Source of the DNA: an uncultured Clostridia bacterium
Lineage (GTDB): Bacteria; Bacillota; Clostridia; Oscillospirales; Ruminococcaceae
DNA length: 39,855 nucleotides
Assembly (NCBI GenBank): GCA_947649285.1
Contig: CANSRB010000010.1
Coordinates: forward strand, 1 to 39,855
Direction of reading: 5' to 3'
The translations under genes and the position numbers were made by a program. Below are positions 16,853 through 27,655 of the stretch, in pieces; the stretch's first letter is position 1; each line of letters opens with the position of its first letter. Below the pieces are notes generated by a model. That model was not told where the DNA came from and ran no database searches. It saw only the letters and a list, made by a program, of their open reading frames with translations.

Positions 16853-17737
16853 TTACAATTCAATCTTTGAGTAGAGCGCTGCCCCATCCGTTTTTTCTTT
16901 GAGGTTGCCTTTCAGGATTTCTTCCATAGTGGGTTCCCGCTTCTGCGGATAAGAGGGCTTTTTTCGATAATCCTCCCGGCCGCCGCGTTCTCTGGACGGA
17001 CGGCTGTTTTTCGCTGGTGTTTCACTCAAAATGACGACCCGGCGGTTGGGTTCTTCCCCTCTTGACTTGGAATAAACCCCGTCAATTTCCGAAACCACCG
17101 CATGGATAATCCTTCTTTCATAGGGGTTCATCGGTTCCAGAAGCTGGCTCCGGCCACTTTTTTTCACCTTATTGGCAATCCGGGAAGCAAGCGCTTTCAG
17201 GGTTGCTTCCCGTTTTTCCCGGTAACTGCCGCAATCCAGCGTAATCCGATAATAATCCCCATCAATCCGGTTGCAGGTCAGCGCAACCAAATATTGCAGC
17301 GCATCCAGTGTTTCCCCATGATGTCCAATCAATACGGCAACGCCTTCCCCCTCAAAAGTCAGGGTTGCGCCTTCTTCTGTTTCTTCCGCCTGGATCCGTA
17401 CCCCGCCTAATCCCATTGCTGCAAGGATTCCTTCCAAATATTGCTTTGCCGCCGCTAATTTGGGATGAGCCGCCAATGCGTGTTCTTCGTTTCCAATTTC
17501 CCGAAGAACCGGGGCCGGAGTCGGAGCAGGTGCATCATGTGGTTTTTCTTCTGCCGGCTCGTTGATTTCAGCCCAAACCCGAACCAAAGCATCCCGCTGC
17601 CGGCTGAACAATGATTTCTTTTTCGGTTCTTCAAGCACCTCATACTCACATTCTGCACGGCTGCATCCCAATTCCCGGACCGCACATTCTACCGCTTCTT
17701 CGATACTGGGTGCTTTTGCTGTGGTTTCCTTTTTCAT
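16853..17737 (-). CDS. jag: RNA-binding protein Jag/KhpB (SpoIIIJ-associated)
   Basis: Jag N-terminal domain (SIEEAVECAVRELGCSRAECEYEVLEEPKKKSLF), KH (LIGHHGETLDALQYLVAL) and R3H (MNPYERRIIHAVVSEIDGVYSKSRGEEPNRRVVI). Confidence 0.94.
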   Translation of the reverse strand: MKKETTAKAPSIEEAVECAVRELGCSRAECEYEVLEEPKKKSLFSRQRDALVRVWAEINEPAEEKPHDAPAPTPAPVLREIGNEEHALAAHPKLAAAKQYLEGILAAMGLGGVRIQAEETEEGATLTFEGEGVAVLIGHHGETLDALQYLVALTCNRIDGDYYRITLDCGSYREKREATLKALASRIANKVKKSGRSQLLEPMNPYERRIIHAVVSEIDGVYSKSRGEEPNRRVVILSETPAKNSRPSRERGGREDYRKKPSYPQKREPTMEEILKGNLKEKTDGAALYSKIEL

Positions 17738-17773
17738 TCCTGATTCCTCCCAACTATATCCAGTTTCCGTTGG

Positions 17774-18847
17774 CTAATCTTCCTTATAATCATCGCCATA
17801 TTTTTCCGCCATTTTCCGGCGTGCTTCGGCTAAACGGCTTTTGGCCAGCTCTTTTTCTTTCTGATGTTCATTGCCCCGATCCGTATGCTGCGCCGCAGAA
17901 GCGGCAGCTTTTACCGGGGACATCCCTTTTTCTTCCATCCGTTTCTGGTAAATTTCCATCTGTTCCCGCTTTTTGCGCATCTTTGCCCGGGTCTTCTCGA
18001 TTGATTTGCTGCTCATCGCCGCCACTTTTTCCGGCGGATACAGCTTTGCCAGCAGCAATGTCTGCAAGATCATCAGCAGGTTGGACACAATCCAGTAAAA
18101 ACCAACGCCGGCAGGAAGGGTGAATGCAATCCAAAGCGACATCAGCGGCATAGCCAGCATAAACCATTTCATACCGCCCTGCATCTTCTGACCGTTCTTC
18201 TCCTGGACCTTCATCGAAACTAGAGTGGAAACAATCTGCGTCAGGAAAGAGACGATCGGGATAATGACCAACAGGCCCCAAACCTGGTTTGGAATTTCAC
18301 CCATATTGAATCCAAGGAAATTCATATCAAAGTTTTGGATCTGCTCCATAATAGAACCGTCAAAGAGGCCGTCATAAGCAGTCGAACCGTTTTGGATGGC
18401 CGAGATAATCTCCAGCTGGGCCGTTGATGTGGCGCGGCCCAGAATCTGGGTGGCCTCCTGGATCAAATCCGCCGGCACTTGGAGCAGATGCTTAAGCGGA
18501 TTATAGATAACGTCGATAATACCAAACAGCAGCAGGAAAGTCACCATCATCGGCAGGCACCCGTTCATGGGGTTGATGCCTTCTTCTTCATACAGCTTCA
18601 TCATTTCCTGCTGATAACGGTTTTTATCTTTTCCATACTGTTTTTCCAGCTGCTTCAGCTTCGGCTGGAAAGCAGCCATCCGCGCCGTGCTTTTCTGCTG
18701 TTTTACACTGAGCGGGTAGGTCAGCAGTTTTGTCAACAGGATAAACAGCACCAACGCCCAGCCGTAAGCGCCCGCAATATTGAAATGAAACAGAAAATCA
18801 TAAATCCATTTCATGATCCAGCCAAGCGGCGTTCCTAAAATTCCCAT
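17774..18847 (-). CDS. yidC: Membrane protein insertase YidC/OxaA family
   Basis: YGWALVLFILLTKLLTYPLSVKQQKSTARMAAFQPKLKQLEKQYGKDK and NPMNGCLPMM; position after rnpA-yidD. Confidence 0.94.
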   Translation of the reverse strand: MGILGTPLGWIMKWIYDFLFHFNIAGAYGWALVLFILLTKLLTYPLSVKQQKSTARMAAFQPKLKQLEKQYGKDKNRYQQEMMKLYEEEGINPMNGCLPMMVTFLLLFGIIDVIYNPLKHLLQVPADLIQEATQILGRATSTAQLEIISAIQNGSTAYDGLFDGSIMEQIQNFDMNFLGFNMGEIPNQVWGLLVIIPIVSFLTQIVSTLVSMKVQEKNGQKMQGGMKWFMLAMPLMSLWIAFTLPAGVGFYWIVSNLLMILQTLLLAKLYPPEKVAAMSSKSIEKTRAKMRKKREQMEIYQKRMEEKGMSPVKAAASAAQHTDRGNEHQKEKELAKSRLAEARRKMAEKYGDDYKED

Positions 18848-18909
18848 ATTCTCACTTTCTCCGTTCTTTTCCCTCTGGATGGTTTGATTTTTTTGCCTTC
18901 GAAAGGCCT

Positions 18910-19158
18910 CTATTCCGCTTTATTCCGTCGCGGAAACCAGCAAAATTCCTCCGGCACCGGATCCATCCCGCCCCGGAACAACGGATTACAGCGTAAAATC
19001 CGCAGCAGCCCCAGCCAGCATCCTCTTGCTGCGCCAAACCGCCGGACGGCCTCCAATGCATAGGCCGAGCAGGTCGGATAATACCGGCAGCAGGAAGGAA
19101 AAAGCGGGGAAATCCAAGTTTGATAAAAAGAAATCAGCCGAAGGATTACTGTTTTCAT
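18910..19158 (-). CDS. yidD: Membrane protein insertion efficiency factor YidD
   Basis: [61 protein letters not shown]. Confidence 0.95.
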   Translation of the reverse strand: MKTVILRLISFYQTWISPLFPSCCRYYPTCSAYALEAVRRFGAARGCWLGLLRILRCNPLFRGGMDPVPEEFCWFPRRNKAE

Positions 19159-19496
19159 CGCCCTTTCCGCAGGGCAGCCAATTGTTTAATCATCACTTTT
19201 TTAACCTCTTTGGTCGTAGAAGAAGGAGTCAGAGGCCGGGCTACAAAAACAAAATCACAGTTGGGCAGGGGAAATACTTTTTCCGCCGAAATCTCGCAAA
19301 AAGCCTGGCGGATAATACGGCGGGCACGGTTACGCTGTACTGCGCCTCCGATTTTCTTGGAAGTCGTGATACCTATCCGGGGCCTTCCGGCGCGGTTATG
19401 AATCTGGTACGAAACCAGCAACGGATGCGCCTTGAACTTCCCCTGGTAATACGCGCGTTTAAATTCCTTATTCAGTTTGATCGTCGCCAGCTTCAA
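19155..19496 (-). CDS. rnpA: Ribonuclease P protein component
   Basis: [60 protein letters not shown]; probable TTG start at 19496 with aggagg upstream; downstream of rpmH. Confidence 0.92.
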   Translation of the reverse strand: MKLATIKLNKEFKRAYYQGKFKAHPLLVSYQIHNRAGRPRIGITTSKKIGGAVQRNRARRIIRQAFCEISAEKVFPLPNCDFVFVARPLTPSSTTKEVKKVMIKQLAALRKGR

Positions 19497-19523
19497 AAGC
19501 AAAAGTCCTCCTGCGCCTGATAA

Positions 19524-19566
19524 AAACAAAGACCACTCGTAAAGAATACAGTGGTCCGTCTTTTTT
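19524..19566. terminator. Hairpin with flanking T-runs between rpmH and rnpA
   Basis: gaccact (19531-19537)/agtggtc (19550-19556), T-run on both strands. Confidence 0.55.
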
Positions 19567-19624
19567 TCGTTTTTGATAAAACTAGAATCCCACAAACCCT
19601 ATTTCTGTGGTAAGCTGGTTTTGC

Positions 19625-19768
19625 TTAGTGCGACAGTCTTTTTCTGCCTTTCGCACGGCGGCGTTTCAGAACATTTCTGCCATTTCTGTCAGACATTCTT
19701 TTCATAAAACCGTGGACTCTTTTTCTCTGCAGTTTTTTTGGCTGGTAGGTTCTCTTCAACTTTTCCAT
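19625..19768 (-). CDS. rpmH: 50S ribosomal protein L34 (absent from the supplied ORF track because it is short)
   Basis: Hand translation: [47 protein letters not shown]. Confidence 0.97.
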   Translation of the reverse strand: MEKLKRTYQPKKLQRKRVHGFMKRMSDRNGRNVLKRRRAKGRKRLSH

Positions 19769-19845
19769 CCCCCTTTAACTAAGACGATTATATCCTTAAA
19801 AGCAGGTGAACTGCTTCAAAAATAGGCGAAACCTTGCAAGTTAGT

Positions 19846-19875
19846 ATTATAAACGGTAGGTTCCTGATTTGTCAA
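19846..19875 (-). promoter_or_regulatory. rpmH promoter
   Basis: Minus strand TTGACA, 18 nt, TATAAT. Confidence 0.75.
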
Positions 19876-20000
19876 GCCTTTTCACTAAAATTGCCGGATT
19901 TTTTTCAAAATGAATCCTTCCTTTTCAAAACCCATCTATCTTTCGGTAAAATTCCCGCTTTTTTCTCCTTCCCAAATAGATTTTCACTGCATTTCCCCGA

Positions 20001-20279
20001 AATCTGTCGTTTTCCACAAAGAGTTACATTATATATAGGCAAAAATAATCTGTTCAAAACTTGAAATTGGCTTGTCAGCCTTCAAAATATTTGGTATAAT
20101 GTTTTCAACACATTTTTCGGTTTCCACATGGATTTCCACCGAAATCACACCAGTTTTCCCGTATTGAACGGGTTTTTCCTCCATAGACAGTGGAAAACCC
20201 GTTGAGAATTGGGGAAAACTTTCTTTTTGAAATTGTCAGCCCGTTTATTCCGGGTAATCTAAGAGAGGAATTTTTCAAC
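20001..20279. other. oriC: oriC, dnaA-upstream part (DnaA-box-like cluster)
   Basis: TTTTCCACA 20010-20018, further tttccac motifs near 20121-20140, gtggaaaac near 20190, in AT-rich DNA between rpmH and dnaA. Confidence 0.7.
20072..20100 (+). promoter_or_regulatory. dnaA promoter
   Basis: TTGTCA (20072-20077), 17 nt, TATAAT (20095-20100). Confidence 0.7.
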
Positions 20280-21659
20280 ATGGAATCATTCAGCGAAGTG
20301 GTGAATCTTGTGAAATCCTTTGTGAAAGAGCGTGTATCAGATGTAGCCTATAACTGCTGGATTTCGTTCATCGAACCGGTCAAGTTTGAAAATAACCAGG
20401 CGATCCTGTACACCAAAACACAGTTCCAAAGGGATATCATCTTTAACCAATACGGCGATAAAATCTCTGCCGGCTTTGAAGCAGTGCTCGGCTTCCCGGT
20501 GGAAATACAGATTATCACGCAGGAAAACTTGGCTGATTACCAGGTTGAAACAGAACCCGCAGCCGTTCCCCCTTCCCTTTCTGCGGTCCCGCCGGCAGCT
20601 GGACCGGTCTCCCCTTTCCAGGCTTCCGGGGACGAAAACGGGAATTACGAATACACCTTCGATACCTTTATCGTTGGGCCTTCCAACAATTTTGCTTATG
20701 CGGCCTGCCGCGCCATTACAACCCAGCAGCCCGGTTCTTACAATCCCCTGTTCATCTACGGCCCTTCCGGGCTGGGGAAAACCCATCTGCTGATGGCAAT
20801 TGCCAATGAAGTCCGCAAACAAAACCCGGAACAGACCATCATCTCGGTTTCCTCCGAAACCTTTACCAACGAGCTGATTGCCTGTATCCAAAACAAAAAC
20901 ATCAACACGGAATTCCGGACTAAATACCGCCGGGCAGACATCCTGCTGATCGACGATATTCAATTTATTGCCGGAAAAGAAAGTACCCAGGAAGAATTTT
21001 TCCATACTTTCAATGAATTATACCAGCTCGGTAAGCAGATCGTCTTGACCTCAGACCGTCCCCCAAAGGACATTAAAACCCTGGAGGATCGACTGAAAAG
21101 CCGGTTTGAATGGGGGCTGCTGACGGATATTTCCCCGCCCGACTTTGAAACCCGGATCGCCATTATCAACCGGAAGGCGTCACTGCTGCAATTTGATATC
21201 CCGCCGGACGTTACGGAATATATCGCCAACCGGCTGAAAACCAATATCCGTCAGTTAGAGGGCGCTGTGAAAAAGCTCAAGGCCAATAAGTTGCTGCTGG
21301 GGGCAGCCCCGACGATTTCGAGCGCTCAAACCGTCATCAAGGAAATCCTGAACGACAACCAGCCTGTACCGGTGACGGTCGAACGGATCATCGAAGAGGT
21401 CGCCAAAACCTACTCGGTTTCCCCTGAGGATATCCGTTCCCAAAAACGCAGCTCCCAGATTTCGATTGCGCGGCAGACCGCCATTTATATCGTCCGGGAG
21501 GTCACCCAGATGTCCATGGCGCCGATTGGAGAAGAATTCGGCGGGCGGGACCATTCCACCATCGTTTATGCGATTGACAAGGTCAAAAAGCAGATCGAAA
21601 CGGATTCCCGGCAGAAAGCCATCATTGAAGACATTATCAAAAATATCCGGAATAAGTAG
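20280..21659 (+). CDS. dnaA: Chromosomal replication initiator DnaA
   Basis: YTFDTFIVGPSNNFAYAA, FIYGPSGLGKTHLLMAI, DILLIDDIQFIAGKESTQEEFFHTFN, GGRDHSTIVYAIDKV; ATG 20280 with agagagg RBS. Confidence 0.98.
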   Translation: MESFSEVVNLVKSFVKERVSDVAYNCWISFIEPVKFENNQAILYTKTQFQRDIIFNQYGDKISAGFEAVLGFPVEIQIITQENLADYQVETEPAAVPPSLSAVPPAAGPVSPFQASGDENGNYEYTFDTFIVGPSNNFAYAACRAITTQQPGSYNPLFIYGPSGLGKTHLLMAIANEVRKQNPEQTIISVSSETFTNELIACIQNKNINTEFRTKYRRADILLIDDIQFIAGKESTQEEFFHTFNELYQLGKQIVLTSDRPPKDIKTLEDRLKSRFEWGLLTDISPPDFETRIAIINRKASLLQFDIPPDVTEYIANRLKTNIRQLEGAVKKLKANKLLLGAAPTISSAQTVIKEILNDNQPVPVTVERIIEEVAKTYSVSPEDIRSQKRSSQISIARQTAIYIVREVTQMSMAPIGEEFGGRDHSTIVYAIDKVKKQIETDSRQKAIIEDIIKNIRNK

Positions 21660-22006
21660 CGCCTGTTTTTTTGCGAAAACAGGACTCCTCTTTTTCCACC
21701 GCCGGGGTTTTCCACTCACAATCCGTGGAAAACCGGTTTGGAGGATTTCTTTGTCTCTTCCCCGGGAAATTCCACATTTTCTGAACATTCCACCGTTTAA
21801 ACCGGGGATAATTTGTGGATTATTGATCCCCACCTGTTTTTCTCCACATCCTCCACTTTTTCTCCGGATCGGTTTCCGCTTTAAAAGACGCCCGTATTTA
21901 CAGGGCTTTTCCAGGTTTTCCCCGCTTTCCACCGCCCTTATTACGACGACTATTCTTTTATTTATAATTTATATATTTTATCCCTGAACAGAAAAGAGGT
22001 TCACCA
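21660..22006. other. oriC: oriC, dnaA-dnaN intergenic part
   Basis: Several ttttccac/ttccac motifs on both strands, including ttgtggatta (TAATCCACAA) near 21815, then an AT-rich tract (tttatttataatttatatatttta) at ~21956-21980. Confidence 0.7.
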
Positions 22007-23119
22007 ATGAAATTCAGCTGTGAAAAACAGATCCTGAGCGAAGCTATCAATAATGTATTCCCCGCAGTTTCTTCCAAATCTACCATTATTGCTTTGGAAG
22101 GGATTTTGATGGACTGCAAAAACAATCAGCTCAGTCTGACAGGTTATAATTTGGAACTGGGTATTACCAAAACCATCCCGGTCACTGGGATCGAGGAAGG
22201 TTCTATTATCCTGAATGCTTCCCTGCTGTCCAGCATTATCAATAAAATGCCGAACGGGACGGTCCAATTAACATCGGATGAAAAACTGCTGACAGTAATC
22301 AACTGCGCGGATGTAGAATTTACTATCCTTGGGCTGGATGCCGGAGAATATCCGGACATCCCCCAGGTCAATGGGGACCGCCAGTTTGAAATCCCGCATT
22401 TCCTCTTGAAAAATATGATTTCCCAGACCCTGTTTGCAGTAGCCCAAACTGATCAAAATCCCGTCCATACCGGGTCGCTGTTCGACATCCAGGAAAAAAC
22501 GCTCTGTCTGGTTTCGGTAGACGGTTATCGCCTGGCACTCCGAAAAGAAAAAATCCAGGTGGACGACCCCTTTAAATTTGTGGTGCCGGGAAAAACCCTT
22601 TCTGAAATGATGAAGCTCCTTTCCCGCTTGGCCCCGGAGGAGGATGAAACAGTCCGGGTCAGTGTATCCAGCAAGCACATCTGTTTCTGCATCAGCGGCT
22701 ATGTCTTGATCTCCCGCCTGCTGGAAGGGGAATTCCTGGACTATAAGAATGCTATCCCAAAGGAAGGCCAGACCACCGTTACCCTGGAAACCCGCGCTTT
22801 TCTGGACAGTATCAACCGGGCTTCCATCATCATCAATGAACGGGCAAAAAGCCCGATCCGCTGCACTTTTTCGGAAAACCAGGTCAAGTTGTTCTGTGAA
22901 ACAGCGCTGGGAAAAATCAGCGATTCCCTTCCCGCCGAGATTACCGGGCCGGAAGTCAGTATCGGGTTCAATAACAAATATATGGCCGACGCGCTGAAGG
23001 CCAGCGAATGCGATAAAATCCGGATTGAAATCAACGGACCGGTATCCCCGATGAAGCTGCTTCCGGCAGAAGAAGAGGATTTCCTGTTCCTGGTGCTGCC
23101 GGTGCGTCTGAAATCCTGA
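22007..23119 (+). CDS. dnaN: DNA polymerase III beta sliding clamp
   Basis: MKFSCEKQILSEAINNVFPAVSSKSTIIALEGILMD...; end LLPAEEEDFLFLVLPVRL; after dnaA. Confidence 0.97.
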   Translation: MKFSCEKQILSEAINNVFPAVSSKSTIIALEGILMDCKNNQLSLTGYNLELGITKTIPVTGIEEGSIILNASLLSSIINKMPNGTVQLTSDEKLLTVINCADVEFTILGLDAGEYPDIPQVNGDRQFEIPHFLLKNMISQTLFAVAQTDQNPVHTGSLFDIQEKTLCLVSVDGYRLALRKEKIQVDDPFKFVVPGKTLSEMMKLLSRLAPEEDETVRVSVSSKHICFCISGYVLISRLLEGEFLDYKNAIPKEGQTTVTLETRAFLDSINRASIIINERAKSPIRCTFSENQVKLFCETALGKISDSLPAEITGPEVSIGFNNKYMADALKASECDKIRIEINGPVSPMKLLPAEEEDFLFLVLPVRLKS

Positions 23120-23132
23120 AAAGAGGAATAAA

Positions 23133-23363
23133 ATGAATGATATTCATATTATCCTGCATACCGAATGGATCAAGCTGGACCAGTTTTTAAAATTTTCCGG
23201 CGCGGCGGAAAGCGGCGGGCAGGCAAAAGAAGCGGTCCAGCAAGGGCTGGTTTCGGTCAATGGGGAAATTTGCCTCGTCCGGGGAAAAAAACTGCGGGAT
23301 GGGGACCGGGTAGGGTTCCAAGGCCAGTCCTGGAGCATATCCGCCCCCAGAGCAGATGAATAA
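23133..23363 (+). CDS. S4-domain RNA-binding protein (YaaA/RlbA family)
   Basis: WIKLDQFLKFSGAAESGGQAKEAVQQGLVSVNGEICLVRGKKLRDGDRVGF; between dnaN and recF. Confidence 0.9.
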   Translation: MNDIHIILHTEWIKLDQFLKFSGAAESGGQAKEAVQQGLVSVNGEICLVRGKKLRDGDRVGFQGQSWSISAPRADE

Positions 23364-23414
23364 ATCTAAGAAAACGAAGATTTATACTTTATATAGATCG
23401 GGAGGAGGTCCCTT

Positions 23415-24584
23415 TTGAAACTAAACCGGCTGGAATTGTCCCATTACCGCAATATTGAATCGCTGGAGCTTTGCCCCTGCGATGGGATTAATATTCTGTA
23501 CGGTGACAATGCGCAGGGAAAAACTAACTTGGTTGAAGCGGTTTGGCTTTTTACCGGAAACCCTTCCTTCCGGGGCGGGAAGCTCCGGGAGCTGGCCCGC
23601 TTCGGCCAGGATGAAGCCCGGCTGAAAATCCGGTTTGAGGACCGGGAACGGGAGCAGGAGGCGGAACTTTGGATTGACGGCGCTGCCGGCCGGAAGAAAG
23701 CGCTGCTCAACCGGGTGGAATGCCGGACAGCCGGTGATTTGAACGGGGCCTTTTATGCGGTGGTGTTTTCTCCGGCGCATCTCTCCTTCGTCAAGGAAGG
23801 GCCTAAGAATCGGCGGCGTTTTTTGGACATTGCCATTTCTCAGATCAAGCTCCCCTACCGGAATTACCTGCTGCAATATGAAAAGCTGCTGGATCAGCGC
23901 AATGCGCTGCTGAAAAATGCCTCGAAATATCGGAACCTAGAACAGAATATTGAAGTCTGGGATTTACAGCTCGCCAAGGCAGGCACTATCCTATCCATTT
24001 TCCGGTACGATTACATCAAGAAGCTGCAAACGCTCTCAGCGCGAATCTACGAGGGTTTAAGCGGGCGGAAGGAGTCCCTTGGCCTCCGGTATCTCTCAAC
24101 GGTATTTGAAGGCACAGAGGAGCCCACAGCCTATGATACGGCGACGGTGGAACAATACTGCCGAAAGCTGAAGGAAAGTTTCCAATCCGACCTGTATCAG
24201 GGCTTCACCGGGATCGGCCCTCACCGGGATGATCTGGAGGTTGAAATTGACGGACGGTCCGCCCGGGTATACGGCTCCCAGGGGCAGCAGCGAAGCAGCG
24301 TTATTGCTCTGAAGCTGGCTGAAGCCCATCTGTTGAAAAAGGCGGTGGGGGAAGACCCTGTTATGCTGCTGGATGATGTGATGAGCGAGCTGGATGTGTC
24401 CCGTCAGGATTATATTTTAAACCACTTAAAGGGAATGCAGGTATTCCTGACCTGCTGTGATATTTCCAATACCATGAAGCTGCGTCAGGGGAAGGTTTTC
24501 CATGTGGAAGGGGGCCGTCTGCGGGAGGAAACCGCCGTAGATTCCCCGTCGGAAGAGGAGGGATGTCCGTGTATCTGCACTTAG
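23415..24584 (+). CDS. recF: DNA replication and repair protein RecF (TTG start)
   Basis: MKLNRLELSHYRNIESLELCPCDGINILYGDNAQGKTNLVEAVWLF; QGQQRSSVIALKLAEAHLL; MLLDDVMSELD. Confidence 0.96.
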   Translation: MKLNRLELSHYRNIESLELCPCDGINILYGDNAQGKTNLVEAVWLFTGNPSFRGGKLRELARFGQDEARLKIRFEDREREQEAELWIDGAAGRKKALLNRVECRTAGDLNGAFYAVVFSPAHLSFVKEGPKNRRRFLDIAISQIKLPYRNYLLQYEKLLDQRNALLKNASKYRNLEQNIEVWDLQLAKAGTILSIFRYDYIKKLQTLSARIYEGLSGRKESLGLRYLSTVFEGTEEPTAYDTATVEQYCRKLKESFQSDLYQGFTGIGPHRDDLEVEIDGRSARVYGSQGQQRSSVIALKLAEAHLLKKAVGEDPVMLLDDVMSELDVSRQDYILNHLKGMQVFLTCCDISNTMKLRQGKVFHVEGGRLREETAVDSPSEEEGCPCICT

Positions 24585-24844
24585 GGCAGGAGGTCGTTGT
24601 CAAAACCGGCGATGTGATCGGGATTTTCGATTTGGAGTAATCCACTCTCTCCAAAAAGACCAAGGACTTTTTAGCCGCCGCCACCCGGGGAGGCCGGGTT
24701 GTAACCGTGTCTTATGAAATGCCGAAATCCTTTGTCGTCACTCAGGAACAGGAAGGCGGAAGGGTTTATATTTCCCAGATTTCGACGGAAACCCTGAAAA
24801 AAAGGGGGCGCCGGAAAAAATCGGAATACCCGTTGGCAGACTGA
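24563..24844 (+). pseudogene. remB: RemB/DUF370-like extracellular matrix regulatory protein interrupted by an in-frame TAA (24638-24640)
   Basis: Hand translation: MSVYLHLGQEVVVKTGDVIGIFDLE*STLSKKTKDFLAAATRGGRVVTVSYEMPKSFVVTQEQEGGRVYISQISTETLKKRGRRKKSEYPLAD*; locus between recF and gyrB as in Bacillus. Confidence 0.8.
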
Positions 24845-24934
24845 AAAGGGATTCCCATGAAACCGGATAATCCGGTATTCAGCCTGTTTAAAACAAACAA
24901 CCGGAAGCACTTCGGGTGCATGAACTGAAAATAG

Positions 24935-26917
<1,983 letters not shown>

Positions 26918-26938
26918 TCAGAAAGGCGAACAGGATTC

Positions 26939-27598
26939 ATGCAGGAATTTAAAAATGAAACCGAAAATGAAAACAGTACCCCTGTTTTCACAGAAGAAGT
27001 GCCCCTTTCCCCCAATCCGGCGGAAACAGCACCCTCTGAGGCAACGGCTCCGCCTGAGAAAAGCGGGATGGAGCTGGTCTATTCCTTCAACGGGGAGGAC
27101 GTCCGCACCGGGCTGAAAATTTATCAGCGGGAAACCATTTTCCGGAAAAATATTATCTTTACCCTGATCCTGCTGGCTATTTTCGCTGTGTACGGGCTGG
27201 ATCTGGTCCAAAGCTCAGGCGGGACGCTTTCCATGTTCCTGGCTGTTATGTGCGTAGTGGTCACGGCGTTTTTATGGTATCTTCCTGCCCGACACATCAA
27301 ACAGGTAGCTGAAGCGGCAGACAGCAGCCCGATGGAATTCCGGATGAATATCCAGGAGGACGGCGTTCAGATTTCCGAAGAAAACGGCGGCTTTTTCCTG
27401 GGTTTCGGCAAGGAGATTACTAAGATTATCGAAACAGTGGAACACTTCCTGATCTGCGTGGGGAAAGAACGGATCTTTATCCTTCCGAAACGCTGTATCC
27501 CCGATCCGGAAAAGGACGGGGCTTTCGGCGAAGATCAGGTGAGGGACTGTTTCCGTACGGCCATGGGCCCGCGTTATATTACCAAGTATCTGAAATAG
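26939..27598 (+). CDS. YcxB-like membrane protein
   Basis: Two adjacent hydrophobic segments followed by a YcxB-like C-terminal domain (GFGKEITKIIETVEHFLICVGKERIFILPKRCI). Confidence 0.6.
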   Translation: MQEFKNETENENSTPVFTEEVPLSPNPAETAPSEATAPPEKSGMELVYSFNGEDVRTGLKIYQRETIFRKNIIFTLILLAIFAVYGLDLVQSSGGTLSMFLAVMCVVVTAFLWYLPARHIKQVAEAADSSPMEFRMNIQEDGVQISEENGGFFLGFGKEITKIIETVEHFLICVGKERIFILPKRCIPDPEKDGAFGEDQVRDCFRTAMGPRYITKYLK

Positions 27599-27655
27599 CC
27601 GGGCGAAGGCTCCGGGCGTTTTTCCCGGTTTAACAAGAAAAATGAGGTGAACTAT

